From contig NZ_JAGIBG010000020.1 of the NCBI RefSeq assembly GCF_017744435.1, positions 1-64,000 on the forward strand: DNA of 64,000 nt. The letters run 5' to 3'. Position numbers and translations under genes: made by a program. Within the stretch, counting starts at the first letter, position 1. The number at the start of each line of letters is the position of its first letter. Shown piece after piece: positions 29,513-41,921 of this stretch. The stretch comes from Pseudomonas sp. (GTDB lineage: Bacteria; Pseudomonadota; Gammaproteobacteria; Pseudomonadales; Pseudomonadaceae). Below the pieces are notes generated by a model. The model worked only from the letters and a program-made list of their open reading frames with translations. It did no database searches and had not been told where the DNA came from.

Positions 29513-30112
29513 CTAGTTGGTGTACACGGGCCCCACGCCCAAACCCCAGATGATCACGGTTGCAGCCATGATCGCCACCAGCACCACGAGGCCCACTGCC
29601 AGCACGGAGCTGGAGAACAGGAAGCCTTCATCTGACGGTATGTTCATGAACGTCGGCAAGCCGACATACAGCAGGTACACGGTGTAGCAAATGGCAGCGG
29701 TCCCCACCAGCATGCCCAGCCACAGGTGCGGATAGAGCGCCGCCAGGCCACCTAGGAACAGCGGGGTGGCGGTATAGGTGGCAAAGGCGATGCATTGCGC
29801 CATGGACGGGTTGGCATCGTAGGTACGGGCCATCCAGTGGATGAAGGCACCCATCACCGCCACCCCGGCGAGCATCGCCACGTAGGACATGATGCTCATC
29901 CAGATCGCGCTGTCCATGGTCAGCATCACCGCCGGTCTGCCGCCGATCACCCAGCCCACCTGGGTTGTGCCGATAAAGGCCGAAATGGCGGGAATCGCCG
30001 CCAAGATGAGTGTATGAGTCAGGTACATGTGGCTGATGCTTTCTTCTTCGCCACGAATCTCCCGCCATTCCTGGTCGGGATGGGTAAACAGCCCCACAAC
30101 GTGATGAATCAT
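29513..30112 (-). CDS. Yip1-family (DUF1282) inner membrane protein
   Basis: 199 residues with about five hydrophobic helices. The N-terminus MIHHVVGLFTHPDQEWREIR is typical of bacterial Yip1 proteins, and AGGAG precedes the ATG at 30112. The cellular role is unknown; some family members respond to envelope stress. It is a single gene divergent from ttcA. The 263-bp region 30113-30375 between them contains both promoters, but I can define no specific site in it. Confidence 0.82.
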   Translation of the reverse strand: MIHHVVGLFTHPDQEWREIRGEEESISHMYLTHTLILAAIPAISAFIGTTQVGWVIGGRPAVMLTMDSAIWMSIMSYVAMLAGVAVMGAFIHWMARTYDANPSMAQCIAFATYTATPLFLGGLAALYPHLWLGMLVGTAAICYTVYLLYVGLPTFMNIPSDEGFLFSSSVLAVGLVVLVAIMAATVIIWGLGVGPVYTN

Positions 30113-30375
30113 GCCGGTCACTCCTCTCAATGTTGCCAATCGCCCCCCACATGGAGCGCAAGCGGCCCGAGGCCAGGACACCGAAGCAGAACGGTAATGT
30201 GGCCTTATGTCGCAGTATAGGAAGCCAATCCCTGCACAAACCGTGCTTTTTAGAGCAAATTGCGCTGTCAGGGCCGTTGTTGATTCCCTTGAAGTCTTTA
30301 TCGGAATCCCTACAGGTGCGCGTGGTTTGTGCGTAAAATAGCCGGCTTTTGTCACACCTCGCGGATCCAAGCGCT

Positions 30376-31200
30376 ATGGGCACCCTCTCGGTCAACCAGA
30401 ACAAACTGCAAAAACGCCTGCGTCGTCTCGCTGGCGAAGCCATCACCGACTACAACATGATCGAAGAGGGCGACAAGGTCATGGTCTGCCTGTCTGGCGG
30501 CAAGGACAGCTACACCATGCTCGACGTTCTGTTGCACCTGCAGAAGGTGGCACCGATCAAGTTCGAGATCGTCGCGGTGAACATGGACCAGAAGCAGCCG
30601 GGCTTCCCCGAACATGTGCTGCCGGCCTACCTCAAGGAGCTGGGCGTCGAGTACCACATTGTCGAGAAGGACACCTACTCGGTGGTCAAGGAGCTGGTGC
30701 CCGAGGGCAAGACCACCTGCTCGCTGTGCTCGCGCCTGCGCCGTGGCACCCTTTACACCTTCGCCGATGAAATCGGTGCGACCAAGATGGCCCTGGGGCA
30801 CCACCGCGACGACATCGTCGAAACCTTCTTCCTCAACATGTTCTTCAACGGCGCGCTCAAGGGCATGCCGCCGAAGCTGCGCGCCGACGACGGCCGCAAC
30901 GTGGTGATCCGCCCGCTGGCCTACTGCAGCGAGAAGGACATCCAGGCCTACTCGGACATGAAGGAATTCCCGATCATCCCGTGCAACCTCTGCGGCTCGC
31001 AGGAGAACCTGCAGCGCCAGGTGGTCAAGGACATGCTGGTGGAATGGGAGCGCAAGCACCCGGGCCGCACCGAAAGCATCTTCCGCGCCATGCAGAACGT
31101 GGCGCCGTCGCAGCTGGCCGACCGCAACCTGTTCGATTTCACCAGCCTGAAGATCGACGAGAACGCCACACCGCGTTTCCTCGACGTGGTAAACATCTGA
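30376..31200 (+). CDS. ttcA: tRNA 2-thiocytidine biosynthesis protein TtcA
   Basis: 274 residues. TtcA thiolates C32 of certain tRNAs using ATP and an iron-sulfur cluster. It has the PP-loop [12 protein letters not shown] (residues 38-49), and conserved cysteines in [12 protein letters not shown] and [10 protein letters not shown] that bind the cluster. ATG 30376 begins the usual N-terminus ([17 protein letters not shown]); an upstream TTG would add nine residues. No strong ribosome binding site is visible for either. It is followed after 4 bp by the Tag-like gene, likely in one transcript. Confidence 0.94.
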   Translation: MGTLSVNQNKLQKRLRRLAGEAITDYNMIEEGDKVMVCLSGGKDSYTMLDVLLHLQKVAPIKFEIVAVNMDQKQPGFPEHVLPAYLKELGVEYHIVEKDTYSVVKELVPEGKTTCSLCSRLRRGTLYTFADEIGATKMALGHHRDDIVETFFLNMFFNGALKGMPPKLRADDGRNVVIRPLAYCSEKDIQAYSDMKEFPIIPCNLCGSQENLQRQVVKDMLVEWERKHPGRTESIFRAMQNVAPSQLADRNLFDFTSLKIDENATPRFLDVVNI

Positions 31201-31204
31201 GGCC

Positions 31205-31876
31205 ATGCGCGATTACCAGTGGCTGTACGCGTACTGCCTGAACCGCTTTGGCTCGGCCGAGGCGCTGGAAGCCTTCCTGCCGCAGCCGCGCACGCCAGCG
31301 CAGCTGCGCGACATCGCTGACGACCGCTACCTGTCGACCCTGGCCCTGCGCGTGTTCCGCGCCGGGCTCAAGCACAGCCTGGTGGATGCCAAGTGGCCAG
31401 CGTTCGAGCAAGTGTTCTTCGGCTTCGACCCGGAAAAGGTGGTGCTGATGGGCGCCGAGCACCTGGAGCGGTTGATGCACGACGAGCGCATCATCCGTCA
31501 CCTGGGCAAGCTCAAGAGCGTGCCGCGCAATGCGCAGATGATCCTCGATGTGGCGAAGGAGAAGGGTAGCTTCGGCGCGTTCATTGCCGACTGGCCGGAG
31601 AGCGACATCGTCGGGCTGTGGAAGTACCTGGCCAAGCACGGTAACCAGCTGGGCGGGTTGTCGGCGCCGCGCTTCCTGCGCATGGTCGGCAAGGATACCT
31701 TCATCCCTACCGAAGACATGGCGGCGGCGTTGATTGCACAGAAGGTGATCGACAAGCAGCCGACCAGCCAGCGTGACCTGGCCCTGGTGCAGCAAGCGTT
31801 CAATCAATGGCACGCAGAGAGCGGGCGGCCGCTGTGCCAGTTGTCGGTGATGCTGGCGCATACCGTCAACCATTGA
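31205..31876 (+). CDS. DNA-3-methyladenine glycosylase I-like protein, divergent
   Basis: 223 residues. The middle (FGFDPEKVVLMGAEHLERLM, then RIIRHLGKLKSVPRNAQMIL) aligns with the helix-hairpin-helix fold of E. coli Tag. However, the N-terminal zinc-site Cys and His and the C-terminal His/Cys of Tag are absent, and my alignment puts Arg and His at the positions of Tag Glu38 and Trp46. It may be an inactive or altered-specificity member. It starts 4 bp after ttcA and ends at a REP pair. Confidence 0.75.
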   Translation: MRDYQWLYAYCLNRFGSAEALEAFLPQPRTPAQLRDIADDRYLSTLALRVFRAGLKHSLVDAKWPAFEQVFFGFDPEKVVLMGAEHLERLMHDERIIRHLGKLKSVPRNAQMILDVAKEKGSFGAFIADWPESDIVGLWKYLAKHGNQLGGLSAPRFLRMVGKDTFIPTEDMAAALIAQKVIDKQPTSQRDLALVQQAFNQWHAESGRPLCQLSVMLAHTVNH

Positions 31877-31888
31877 GATCAGTGTTGC

Positions 31889-31978
31889 CTTCTTCGCGGG
31901 CATGCCCGCTCCCACAAGTACAGCTCAGGCCTCAAGTGCACCGCAGTCCCTGTGGGAGCGGGCGTGCCCGCGAAGAAG
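31889..31978. repeat. REP pair between convergent genes
   Basis: 28-bp arms, 31889-31916 and 31951-31978, identical but for one base (GCATGC/GCGTGC), and ending directly at the stop codon of the leftward DUF2069 gene. It probably acts as a two-way transcription end. Confidence 0.87.
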
Positions 31979-33340
<1,362 letters not shown>

Positions 33341-33425
33341 GTCGGGTCGCATCCAGCTGGGTGTGGCGGCTATTCTAACCGCAGCGACTGACCTATTTGC
33401 TTGAAACTTCGAGAAGGATTGACCC

Positions 33426-33890
33426 ATGGCAAGGCGTCTGGCAGCAGTACTGGCCATCACCGCGAGCCTGTTGCTCGGTGGTTGCGGTGCCGATTACGGC
33501 GTGGACCAAGATGGTAAGGCAGTAAAGGCGGAACAGATCGACGGGCACTGGGTAGTGCTCAATTACTGGGCCGAATGGTGTGGCCCATGCCGTACCGAGG
33601 TACCTGAACTGAACCAGGCCGCCAAGCAATGGGCGGCCGATGGCATCAAGGTGGTCGGGGTGAACTTCGATGGCCTGCAGGGCCCGGAACTGAAGCAGGC
33701 CGCGGAGGCCTTGGGCATCGGTTTCACCGTGCTGGCGCAGGACCCGGCCGAGCGTTATGACCTGCCACGCAGCGAGGCGCTGCCGGTGACCTACATCATC
33801 GATGACAAGGGCAAGGTGCGTGAGCAATTGCTGGGCGAGCAGACCCTGGAAGGGCTGCAGGCCAAGATCAAGGCGCTCAAAGGCGCCTGA
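33426..33890 (+). CDS. TlpA-like thiol:disulfide oxidoreductase lipoprotein
   Basis: 154 residues. A lipoprotein signal (MARRLAAVLAITASLLLGGC, Cys20 lipidated) anchors a thioredoxin-like domain with the redox motif WCGPC and a cis-Pro loop LPVTYIID. It would sit on the periplasmic side of the cell envelope, reducing or exchanging disulfides, perhaps for cytochrome maturation. AAGGA lies upstream of the ATG. It is divergent from the ArsC-like gene and convergent with the META gene. Confidence 0.9.
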   Translation: MARRLAAVLAITASLLLGGCGADYGVDQDGKAVKAEQIDGHWVVLNYWAEWCGPCRTEVPELNQAAKQWAADGIKVVGVNFDGLQGPELKQAAEALGIGFTVLAQDPAERYDLPRSEALPVTYIIDDKGKVREQLLGEQTLEGLQAKIKALKGA

Positions 33891-33894
33891 TGCA

Positions 33895-33919
33895 TTTGGG
33901 GCCGCAATGCGGCCCCAAA
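33895..33919. terminator. Bidirectional terminator between the TlpA-like and META genes
   Basis: TTTGGGGCCGC, loop AAT, GCGGCCCCAAA: a perfect 11-bp stem whose AT ends supply T-runs on both strands, between two convergent stop codons. Confidence 0.9.
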
Positions 33920-33924
33920 CATTT

Positions 33925-34329
33925 TCAGCCTTCTTCAGGCCAGAAGCGCAGTGGCTTGCCTTCGGCCGGCCAGAAGCGCATCTGCTCGACCGGCGACACA
34001 TCCCAGCGCTGTACGGTCTCCAGCGCCTGCAAGAAGCGTTTTTCCTGCTCCATCAACGCCGGGGCACACAGTTTACGGGTCTTGCCGACCTTGCCGAAGC
34101 TCAGGTGCTCACCGTCCAGCGTATACGGCGCAAACCAGTGGTTGCAGCCGGCATTGCCGTAGGCGCGGCCATCGCTGGCCAGGGTCAGGGTCAGGTGGCT
34201 ATAGTCGATCAGCGGACGCTCGCCGATCCACTCCAGTACGTAGCTGCGCTCCTGCTGCAGCTTCGAAGGTTCGGCAGCACAGCCGAGCAGGCCGGTGGCA
34301 ATCAGCACACCGGTCAGCAGATTCTTCAC
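33925..34329 (-). CDS. META-domain (HslJ-like) lipoprotein
   Basis: 134 residues from GTG 34329, which has AGGAG upstream and overlaps the preceding stop (GTGA). The N-terminus VKNLLTGVLIATGLLGC is a lipoprotein signal. The rest follows the META/HslJ pattern (DGRAYGNAGCNHWFAPY, then KLCAPALMEQEKRFLQAL). Such outer-membrane proteins are linked to novobiocin resistance or heat in E. coli, with unclear mechanism. It appears coupled to the zinc-ribbon gene upstream. Confidence 0.82.
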   Translation of the reverse strand: MKNLLTGVLIATGLLGCAAEPSKLQQERSYVLEWIGERPLIDYSHLTLTLASDGRAYGNAGCNHWFAPYTLDGEHLSFGKVGKTRKLCAPALMEQEKRFLQALETVQRWDVSPVEQMRFWPAEGKPLRFWPEEG

Positions 34330-34763
34330 TCGGCGCTCTCCTGGCAACGCGGGCACAGGTGCTTGTCGCTACGGCTGGCCCAGCCCAGTTCGGCGATACG
34401 GGCGCTGGCAGCCGGCTGACGGGCTGCCTTGCCAAGTTTGGCGTCGACGGCGAACTCGAAGTCCAGCACCGCGTCGCAGCTGTCGCACTCGACCTTCCAG
34501 GTGAGAATTTCCAGCTCGTTGAACACCGGGCCGCTGGCCACGGCAACCCACTGGCCGCGTGGGTTGATCAGGTGGCGCACGCTTTCCACGGTCAGGCGCA
34601 TGGCCAGGTCCTTGCTGCCCTTGAGGGTCACGATCAGGACGTCGCCCTTGTGCATCGAGCCACCGTTGCCGGTCACCTGGTAACGGCCCGGAACCAGGGC
34701 GCGGCACTCGATCAAGGTGTGTTGCGGGTTGAAAAGGGTGTAGCGGAAATCGTGCTCGACCAT
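34326..34763 (-). CDS. Conserved hypothetical protein with two CxxC pairs
   Basis: 145 residues, cytoplasmic. An N-terminal beta-rich part contains KGDVLIVTLKGSKDLAMRL. Cysteine pairs in KVECDSCDAV (about residue 92) and HLCPRCQESAE at the C-terminus could form a zinc ribbon. I do not recognise a named family. It overlaps the META lipoprotein gene by four bases and lies 31 bp from ldhA, all leftward. Confidence 0.75.
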   Translation of the reverse strand: MVEHDFRYTLFNPQHTLIECRALVPGRYQVTGNGGSMHKGDVLIVTLKGSKDLAMRLTVESVRHLINPRGQWVAVASGPVFNELEILTWKVECDSCDAVLDFEFAVDAKLGKAARQPAASARIAELGWASRSDKHLCPRCQESAE

Positions 34764-34794
34764 GGGTCCTCCAGAAATGCCGCGTATCCTAGCA

Positions 34795-35784
34795 TCAACC
34801 GGTGACCAGATTCTGCGGATTACCCGCCGCCCAGCGGATGATGTTGTCCAGGGTGGTGGCGGCGATGGCGTCCAGTGCTTCGCGGGTCAGGAATGCCTGG
34901 TGTGCGGTGATGATCACGTTGGGGAAGGTCAGCAACCGCGCCAGCACATCATCCTGCAGCGGCAGGTCGGAACGGTCCTCGAAAAACAGCTGGGCTTCCT
35001 CTTCATACACATCCAGGCCCAGATAGCCGAGCTGGCCGCTTTTCAGGGCATCGATCAGCGCCGGCGTGTCGACCAGCGCACCGCGGCCGGTGTTGATCAG
35101 CATGGCGCCTGGCTGCAACTGGTTCAGGCTTTGCGCATTGATCAGGTGCCGGGTGTGCTCGGTCAGCGGGCAGTGCAGGCTGATGATTCGCGCTTCGCGC
35201 AGCAGATCGGGCAGGTCCAGGTAGCGGGCCCCCAGGGCCAGCAGCTCTGGGTTGGGGTAGGGGTCATACGCCAGCAGCTGGCAGCCGAAGCCGGCCATGA
35301 TACGGGCGAAGGCCGCGCCAATCTGGCCGGTGCCGACCACGCCGACGGTCTTGCCATGCAGGTCGAAGCCGGTCAGCCCGTGGAGGGTGAAGTCGCCTTC
35401 GCGGGTGCGGTTGTAGGCCCGGTGCAGGCGGCGATTGAGCGCCAGGATCAGGGCTACGGCGTGCTCGGCCACGGCATGCGGTGAATAGGCCGGCACGCGC
35501 ACCACCGCCAGGCCAAGGCGCTGAGCGGCGGCCAGGTCGACATGGTTGTAGCCGGCCGAGCGCAGGGCGATCAGCCGCGTGCCGCCAGTGGCCAGGCGCT
35601 GCAGTACCTGGGCGTCGAGTTCGTCGTTGATGAAGGCGCAGACGACCTCGTGGCCCTGGGCCAGAGGGGCGGTGTCGAGGGTCAGGCGGGTGGGCTGGAA
35701 GTGCAGGTCAAGGGCGCTGCCTTGGGCGGCCTGGGTGAAGCTTTCCTGGTCGTAGTGCTGGCTGCTGAACAACAGAACGCGCAT
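34795..35784 (-). CDS. ldhA: D-lactate dehydrogenase, fermentative
   Basis: 329 residues, D-2-hydroxyacid dehydrogenase family, reducing pyruvate to D-lactate with NADH. GVVGTGQIGAAFARIM is the NAD-binding motif (about 148-163). Catalytic residues are Arg in LINTGRGALVDTPAL, Glu in GLDVYEEE and His in VIITAHQAFLT. ATG 35784 begins MRVLLFSSQHYD, typical of LdhA. It lies next to gacS, the same order as in P. aeruginosa PAO1. Confidence 0.93.
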   Translation of the reverse strand: MRVLLFSSQHYDQESFTQAAQGSALDLHFQPTRLTLDTAPLAQGHEVVCAFINDELDAQVLQRLATGGTRLIALRSAGYNHVDLAAAQRLGLAVVRVPAYSPHAVAEHAVALILALNRRLHRAYNRTREGDFTLHGLTGFDLHGKTVGVVGTGQIGAAFARIMAGFGCQLLAYDPYPNPELLALGARYLDLPDLLREARIISLHCPLTEHTRHLINAQSLNQLQPGAMLINTGRGALVDTPALIDALKSGQLGYLGLDVYEEEAQLFFEDRSDLPLQDDVLARLLTFPNVIITAHQAFLTREALDAIAATTLDNIIRWAAGNPQNLVTG

Positions 35785-35824
35785 GGTGAGGCCTCGTATT
35801 TGCTGATTGATAATGCAGGCTTTG

Positions 35825-35851
35825 TGTAGGAGCGCCCCGGCAAGGCCGCTC

Positions 35852-35856
<5 letters not shown>
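35825..35856. repeat. REP hairpin overlapping the gacS stop codon
   Basis: TGTAGGAGCG at 35825-35834 and its inverse CGCTCCTACA at 35847-35856 form a REP hairpin. The TAG stop of gacS (35854-35852) is inside the right arm, so the REP supplies the end of the gene. Confidence 0.85.
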
Positions 35857-38602
<2,746 letters not shown>

Positions 38603-38795
38603 ACTCGCCTCCTGTGATGTGCCTGGACGCCGTCGTCGCAGCGACGGAACAAAGCGGAAAGTTACTCCGCTGGCTGCGCTAATGCACCCATTGAATGTCA
38701 TTTCGTTGCCTGGCCAAGGCATTGGTCGCAGGGCGGTTGCCTGGAAGGAGAGCATGCACAATAATTGCGCAACTGAGAATGGATGGCAGTTGCCA

Positions 38796-39512
38796 ATGAA
38801 TCCTGTAGCTAATTACACCTCCCGCATCCTGGCGATCGAGGACGATCTGGTCCTGGGTGCGTACCTGCACGAAGAGCTGCAGCGGGGCGGCTTCCAGGTC
38901 ACCTGGTGCCGCAATGGCCTGGATGGCCTGGAGGCGGCCGGTCGGCAACGCTTTGACGTGGTACTGATGGATATCCTGCTGCCTGGCCTCAATGGCCTGG
39001 ATGCCCTGGCCCGGCTGCGCCAGCATAGCGCCACGCCAGTGATCCTGATGTCGGCGTTGGGCGCCGAGGCCGACCGCATCAGCGGCTTCCAGCGTGGTGC
39101 CGACGATTATCTGCCCAAGCCCTTCAGCATGGCCGAGCTGCAAGTGCGGATCGAGGCGATACTGCGTCGGGTCGCCCTTGAGCGACGTCATCAGCCGCCG
39201 CTGGAGGTCGCCGGAGACGAGTTGTACTTCGACGAGGACCTGTGCGACGTCAGCCTGGGCGGTCAGCCGGCCGGCATGACGCCGAGCGAATTCCGCCTGT
39301 TCGACATCCTTTACCGTAATGTCGATGAAGTGCTGAGCAAGCCCTTCCTTTATCAGCAGGTGCTGCAGCGCGGCTACTCGCGGCATGACCGTAGCCTCGA
39401 CATGCACATCAGCCAGATTCGCCGCAAGCTCAAGGGTATCGATTACCACGAGCGGCAGATCCGCACTGTGTGGGGCAAAGGCTACGTGCTCAGTGCTGGC
39501 GAAGCGGAGTAA
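38796..39512 (+). CDS. OmpR-family response regulator, PirR-like
   Basis: 238 residues. The receiver has acidic IEDD, acceptor D59 in FDVVLMDILLPGLNG and K in DDYLPKPFSM; the winged-helix domain has MTPSEFRLFDIL and RRKL...GKGYVLSAGE. It is divergent from gacS and is followed after 3 bp by its kinase. In P. aeruginosa PAO1 the same slot between gacS and cysM holds pirR/pirS, regulators of a ferric-enterobactin receptor; no receptor gene (pirA) follows here. The start has no clear ribosome binding site. Confidence 0.86.
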   Translation: MNPVANYTSRILAIEDDLVLGAYLHEELQRGGFQVTWCRNGLDGLEAAGRQRFDVVLMDILLPGLNGLDALARLRQHSATPVILMSALGAEADRISGFQRGADDYLPKPFSMAELQVRIEAILRRVALERRHQPPLEVAGDELYFDEDLCDVSLGGQPAGMTPSEFRLFDILYRNVDEVLSKPFLYQQVLQRGYSRHDRSLDMHISQIRRKLKGIDYHERQIRTVWGKGYVLSAGEAE

Positions 39513-39515
39513 GCC

Positions 39516-40913
39516 ATGCTCGATCGCCACTCGCTGTTCTGGAAGCTGGCCATTCTGCTGGTGGGGTTCTGCCTGCTGATGATCGGCCTCAGCTACACCT
39601 GGGGCCGTCATATGGAGACCCAGAACGCCTTTCTTGACCCGTCGGCCCGCCAGGTACTGCGCGACTATGCCAGCGAGGCGGAAAAGGCCTGGCGCGGCGG
39701 CGGGCGTGAAGGGCTGGACCGCTGGGTGGCGGCGATGCACCAGCGTGAGCATGTCTGGATCGGTGTGCTCGACCTGAATCTGCGGCCAATGGACAGCGCC
39801 ATTCTCGGCCCCGAGATCATGCAGCGGCTCACCCGTCTGCGGGGCGTCGACTGGCCGATGAGCCGGCGCAGCGTCGACCAGCCTTGGTTGCGCCTTCCGT
39901 TCCCCGGTGCGCCGGAGCAGGGCATGCTGGTGATCGAGCTGCCGCAACGGCTCAATCCTGGCCAATATCGGTTTGCCTGGCAGGTCGTCACCAATGGCAT
40001 CATTCCCGGCCTGTTCACCTTGCTGCTGTGCGTCGGCCTGTACCGCATGCTGATCGTCCCGCTCAATCAACTGCGCGAGCAGGCCAATGCCTGGCGCGCC
40101 GACCAGCTTTCGGCACGCCTGGATTCCCGTACCACAGCCCGCCACGACGAGCTGGGCGAGCTGGCCCGAGCCTTCGATCAGATGGCCGAGCGACTTCAAG
40201 GCACTGTGGTGATGCAGCAGCAACTGCTGCGAGACCTGTCCCACGAAATGCGTACTCCGCTCAGCCGCCTGCGTGTGGCCTGCGACGGCGAGACCGACCT
40301 TGCGCGCCTGCGTGAGCGCCTGGGGCGTGAGGTGGACTGCATGCAACAGCTGGTCGAGAACACGCTGCAGCTGGCTTGGCAGGATGCCGAGCGTACGCCG
40401 ATGAACCTTGAGCCGATCCAGGTTCAGGCGCTGTGGGACCTGCTGGCCGAGGACGCCAGCTATGAAAGCGGCTGGTCGGCCGAGCGGTTGCGCTGCGAGC
40501 TGCCGGGCAATTGCTGGGTGCAGGGCAACCTCAACCACCTGGCCCAGGCCGTGGAGAACATGCTGCGCAACGCCATCCGCCATTCGCCGGAAAACGGCCT
40601 GGTGCGGTTGGGTGGGCAGCGCGAGGGCGGGTATTGGCGTTTGTGGCTGGAGGATGAGGGCGGGGGTGTGGCCGATGAAGACCTGGAGCGGATCTTTGCA
40701 CCGTTCTCCCGACTCGATGGCTCACGACCGGGGGATGGCGGATTTGGCCTGGGGCTGAGCATTGCCCGCAGTGCGATCCAGCGTCAGGGCGGGACCTTGT
40801 GGGCGGAGAATGGCAAGCGCGGGCTGCGGCTGTGCATGAGGCTGCCGCTTCATGTGCCGGCCCCTTCGCGGGACAAGCCCGCGCCAACAGAGACAGCGAT
40901 AAGCTGCTCGTAG
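39516..40913 (+). CDS. Sensor histidine kinase, PirS-like
   Basis: 465 residues. Two membrane helices (about 10-28 and 158-180) surround a periplasmic domain; HAMP follows, then H243 in LSHEMRTPLSRLRVAC and ATP motifs MLRNAIRHS, DEGGGVAD and GGFGLGLSIARS. GGAG precedes the ATG. The last 19 or so residues (VPAPSRDKPAPTETAISCS) are encoded by a REP element, so the C-terminus is likely strain-variable. Its signal is unknown; iron-siderophore sensing is suggested only by synteny. Confidence 0.86.
   Translation: MLDRHSLFWKLAILLVGFCLLMIGLSYTWGRHMETQNAFLDPSARQVLRDYASEAEKAWRGGGREGLDRWVAAMHQREHVWIGVLDLNLRPMDSAILGPEIMQRLTRLRGVDWPMSRRSVDQPWLRLPFPGAPEQGMLVIELPQRLNPGQYRFAWQVVTNGIIPGLFTLLLCVGLYRMLIVPLNQLREQANAWRADQLSARLDSRTTARHDELGELARAFDQMAERLQGTVVMQQQLLRDLSHEMRTPLSRLRVACDGETDLARLRERLGREVDCMQQLVENTLQLAWQDAERTPMNLEPIQVQALWDLLAEDASYESGWSAERLRCELPGNCWVQGNLNHLAQAVENMLRNAIRHSPENGLVRLGGQREGGYWRLWLEDEGGGVADEDLERIFAPFSRLDGSRPGDGGFGLGLSIARSAIQRQGGTLWAENGKRGLRLCMRLPLHVPAPSRDKPAPTETAISCS
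40857..40890. repeat. Single REP element inside the 3' end of the PirS-like gene
   Basis: CCGGCCCCTTCGCGGGACAA and the following CCCGCGCCAACAG form a single REP unit that is translated as the last residues of the kinase, 23 bp before its stop. Confidence 0.75.
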
Positions 40914-41021
40914 CTTACCGCTTATAGCTTGTAGCTATAGCGACCACAGATTGCGTGATATGGCCGGGAAGTGTTTGCCGGTATGATAGGCACCCCTGCC
41001 GTCCGGATTGTGAAATACGCC

Positions 41022-41921
41022 ATGACCTTGCAGTACCCAACCATCGCCGATTGCGTCGGCAATACGCCCCTGGTTCGCCTGCAGCGCATCGCTGGCGAAA
41101 CCAGCAATACCCTCCTGCTCAAGCTCGAAGGTAACAATCCCGCCGGCTCGGTGAAGGACCGTCCGGCACTGTCGATGATCACCCGCGCCGAACTGCGCGG
41201 CCAGATCAAGCCAGGCGACACCCTGATCGAAGCCACCTCCGGCAATACCGGCATCGCTCTGGCGATGGCGGCGGCGATCAAGGGTTACAAGATGATCCTG
41301 ATCATGCCCGACAACTCCACCGCCGAACGCAAGGCAGCCATGACCGCCTACGGCGCCGAGCTGATTCTGGTAACCAAGGAAGAGGGCATGGAAGGTGCCC
41401 GCGACCTCGCCGAGAAGTTGCAGGCCGAGGGCCGCGGCCTGGTCCTCGACCAGTTCGCCAACGGCGACAACCCGATCGCCCACTACACCAGCACCGGCCC
41501 GGAAATCTGGCAGCAGACCCAGGGCACCATTACCCATTTCGTCAGTTCCATGGGGACCACCGGTACCATCATGGGCTGCTCGCAGTACCTCAAGGAACAG
41601 AACCCCAACGTGCAAATCGTTGGCCTGCAACCGATGGAGGGCTCGGCCATTCCGGGGATCCGTCGCTGGCCCGAGGAGTATCTGCCAAAGATTTTCGATG
41701 CCACCCGCGTCGACCGCGTGATGGACATGTCCCAGCAGGAGGCCGAGGACACCACTCGCCGCCTCGCGCGCGAAGAGGGCATTTTCTGTGGCGTGTCTTC
41801 CGGTGGTGCGGTGGCAGCCATGCTGCGCCTGTCCCGCGAAGTGGAAAACGCCGTGATGGTCGCGATCATCTGTGACCGCGGCGACCGTTATCTGTCCACC
41901 GGCCTGTTTGACCCGAGCTAA
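41022..41921 (+). CDS. cysM: Cysteine synthase B (O-acetylserine sulfhydrylase B)
   Basis: 299 residues. It forms cysteine from O-acetylserine and sulfide or thiosulfate in the cytoplasm. PLP Lys lies in NPAGSVKDRPA (about residue 41), phosphate-binding loop TSGNTGIALA follows, and CGVSSGGAVAA is near the end. ATG 41022 (MTLQYPTIAD) is the usual start. The stop TAA touches the rlmD ATG with no gap, so the two are co-transcribed. Confidence 0.95.
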   Translation: MTLQYPTIADCVGNTPLVRLQRIAGETSNTLLLKLEGNNPAGSVKDRPALSMITRAELRGQIKPGDTLIEATSGNTGIALAMAAAIKGYKMILIMPDNSTAERKAAMTAYGAELILVTKEEGMEGARDLAEKLQAEGRGLVLDQFANGDNPIAHYTSTGPEIWQQTQGTITHFVSSMGTTGTIMGCSQYLKEQNPNVQIVGLQPMEGSAIPGIRRWPEEYLPKIFDATRVDRVMDMSQQEAEDTTRRLAREEGIFCGVSSGGAVAAMLRLSREVENAVMVAIICDRGDRYLSTGLFDPS

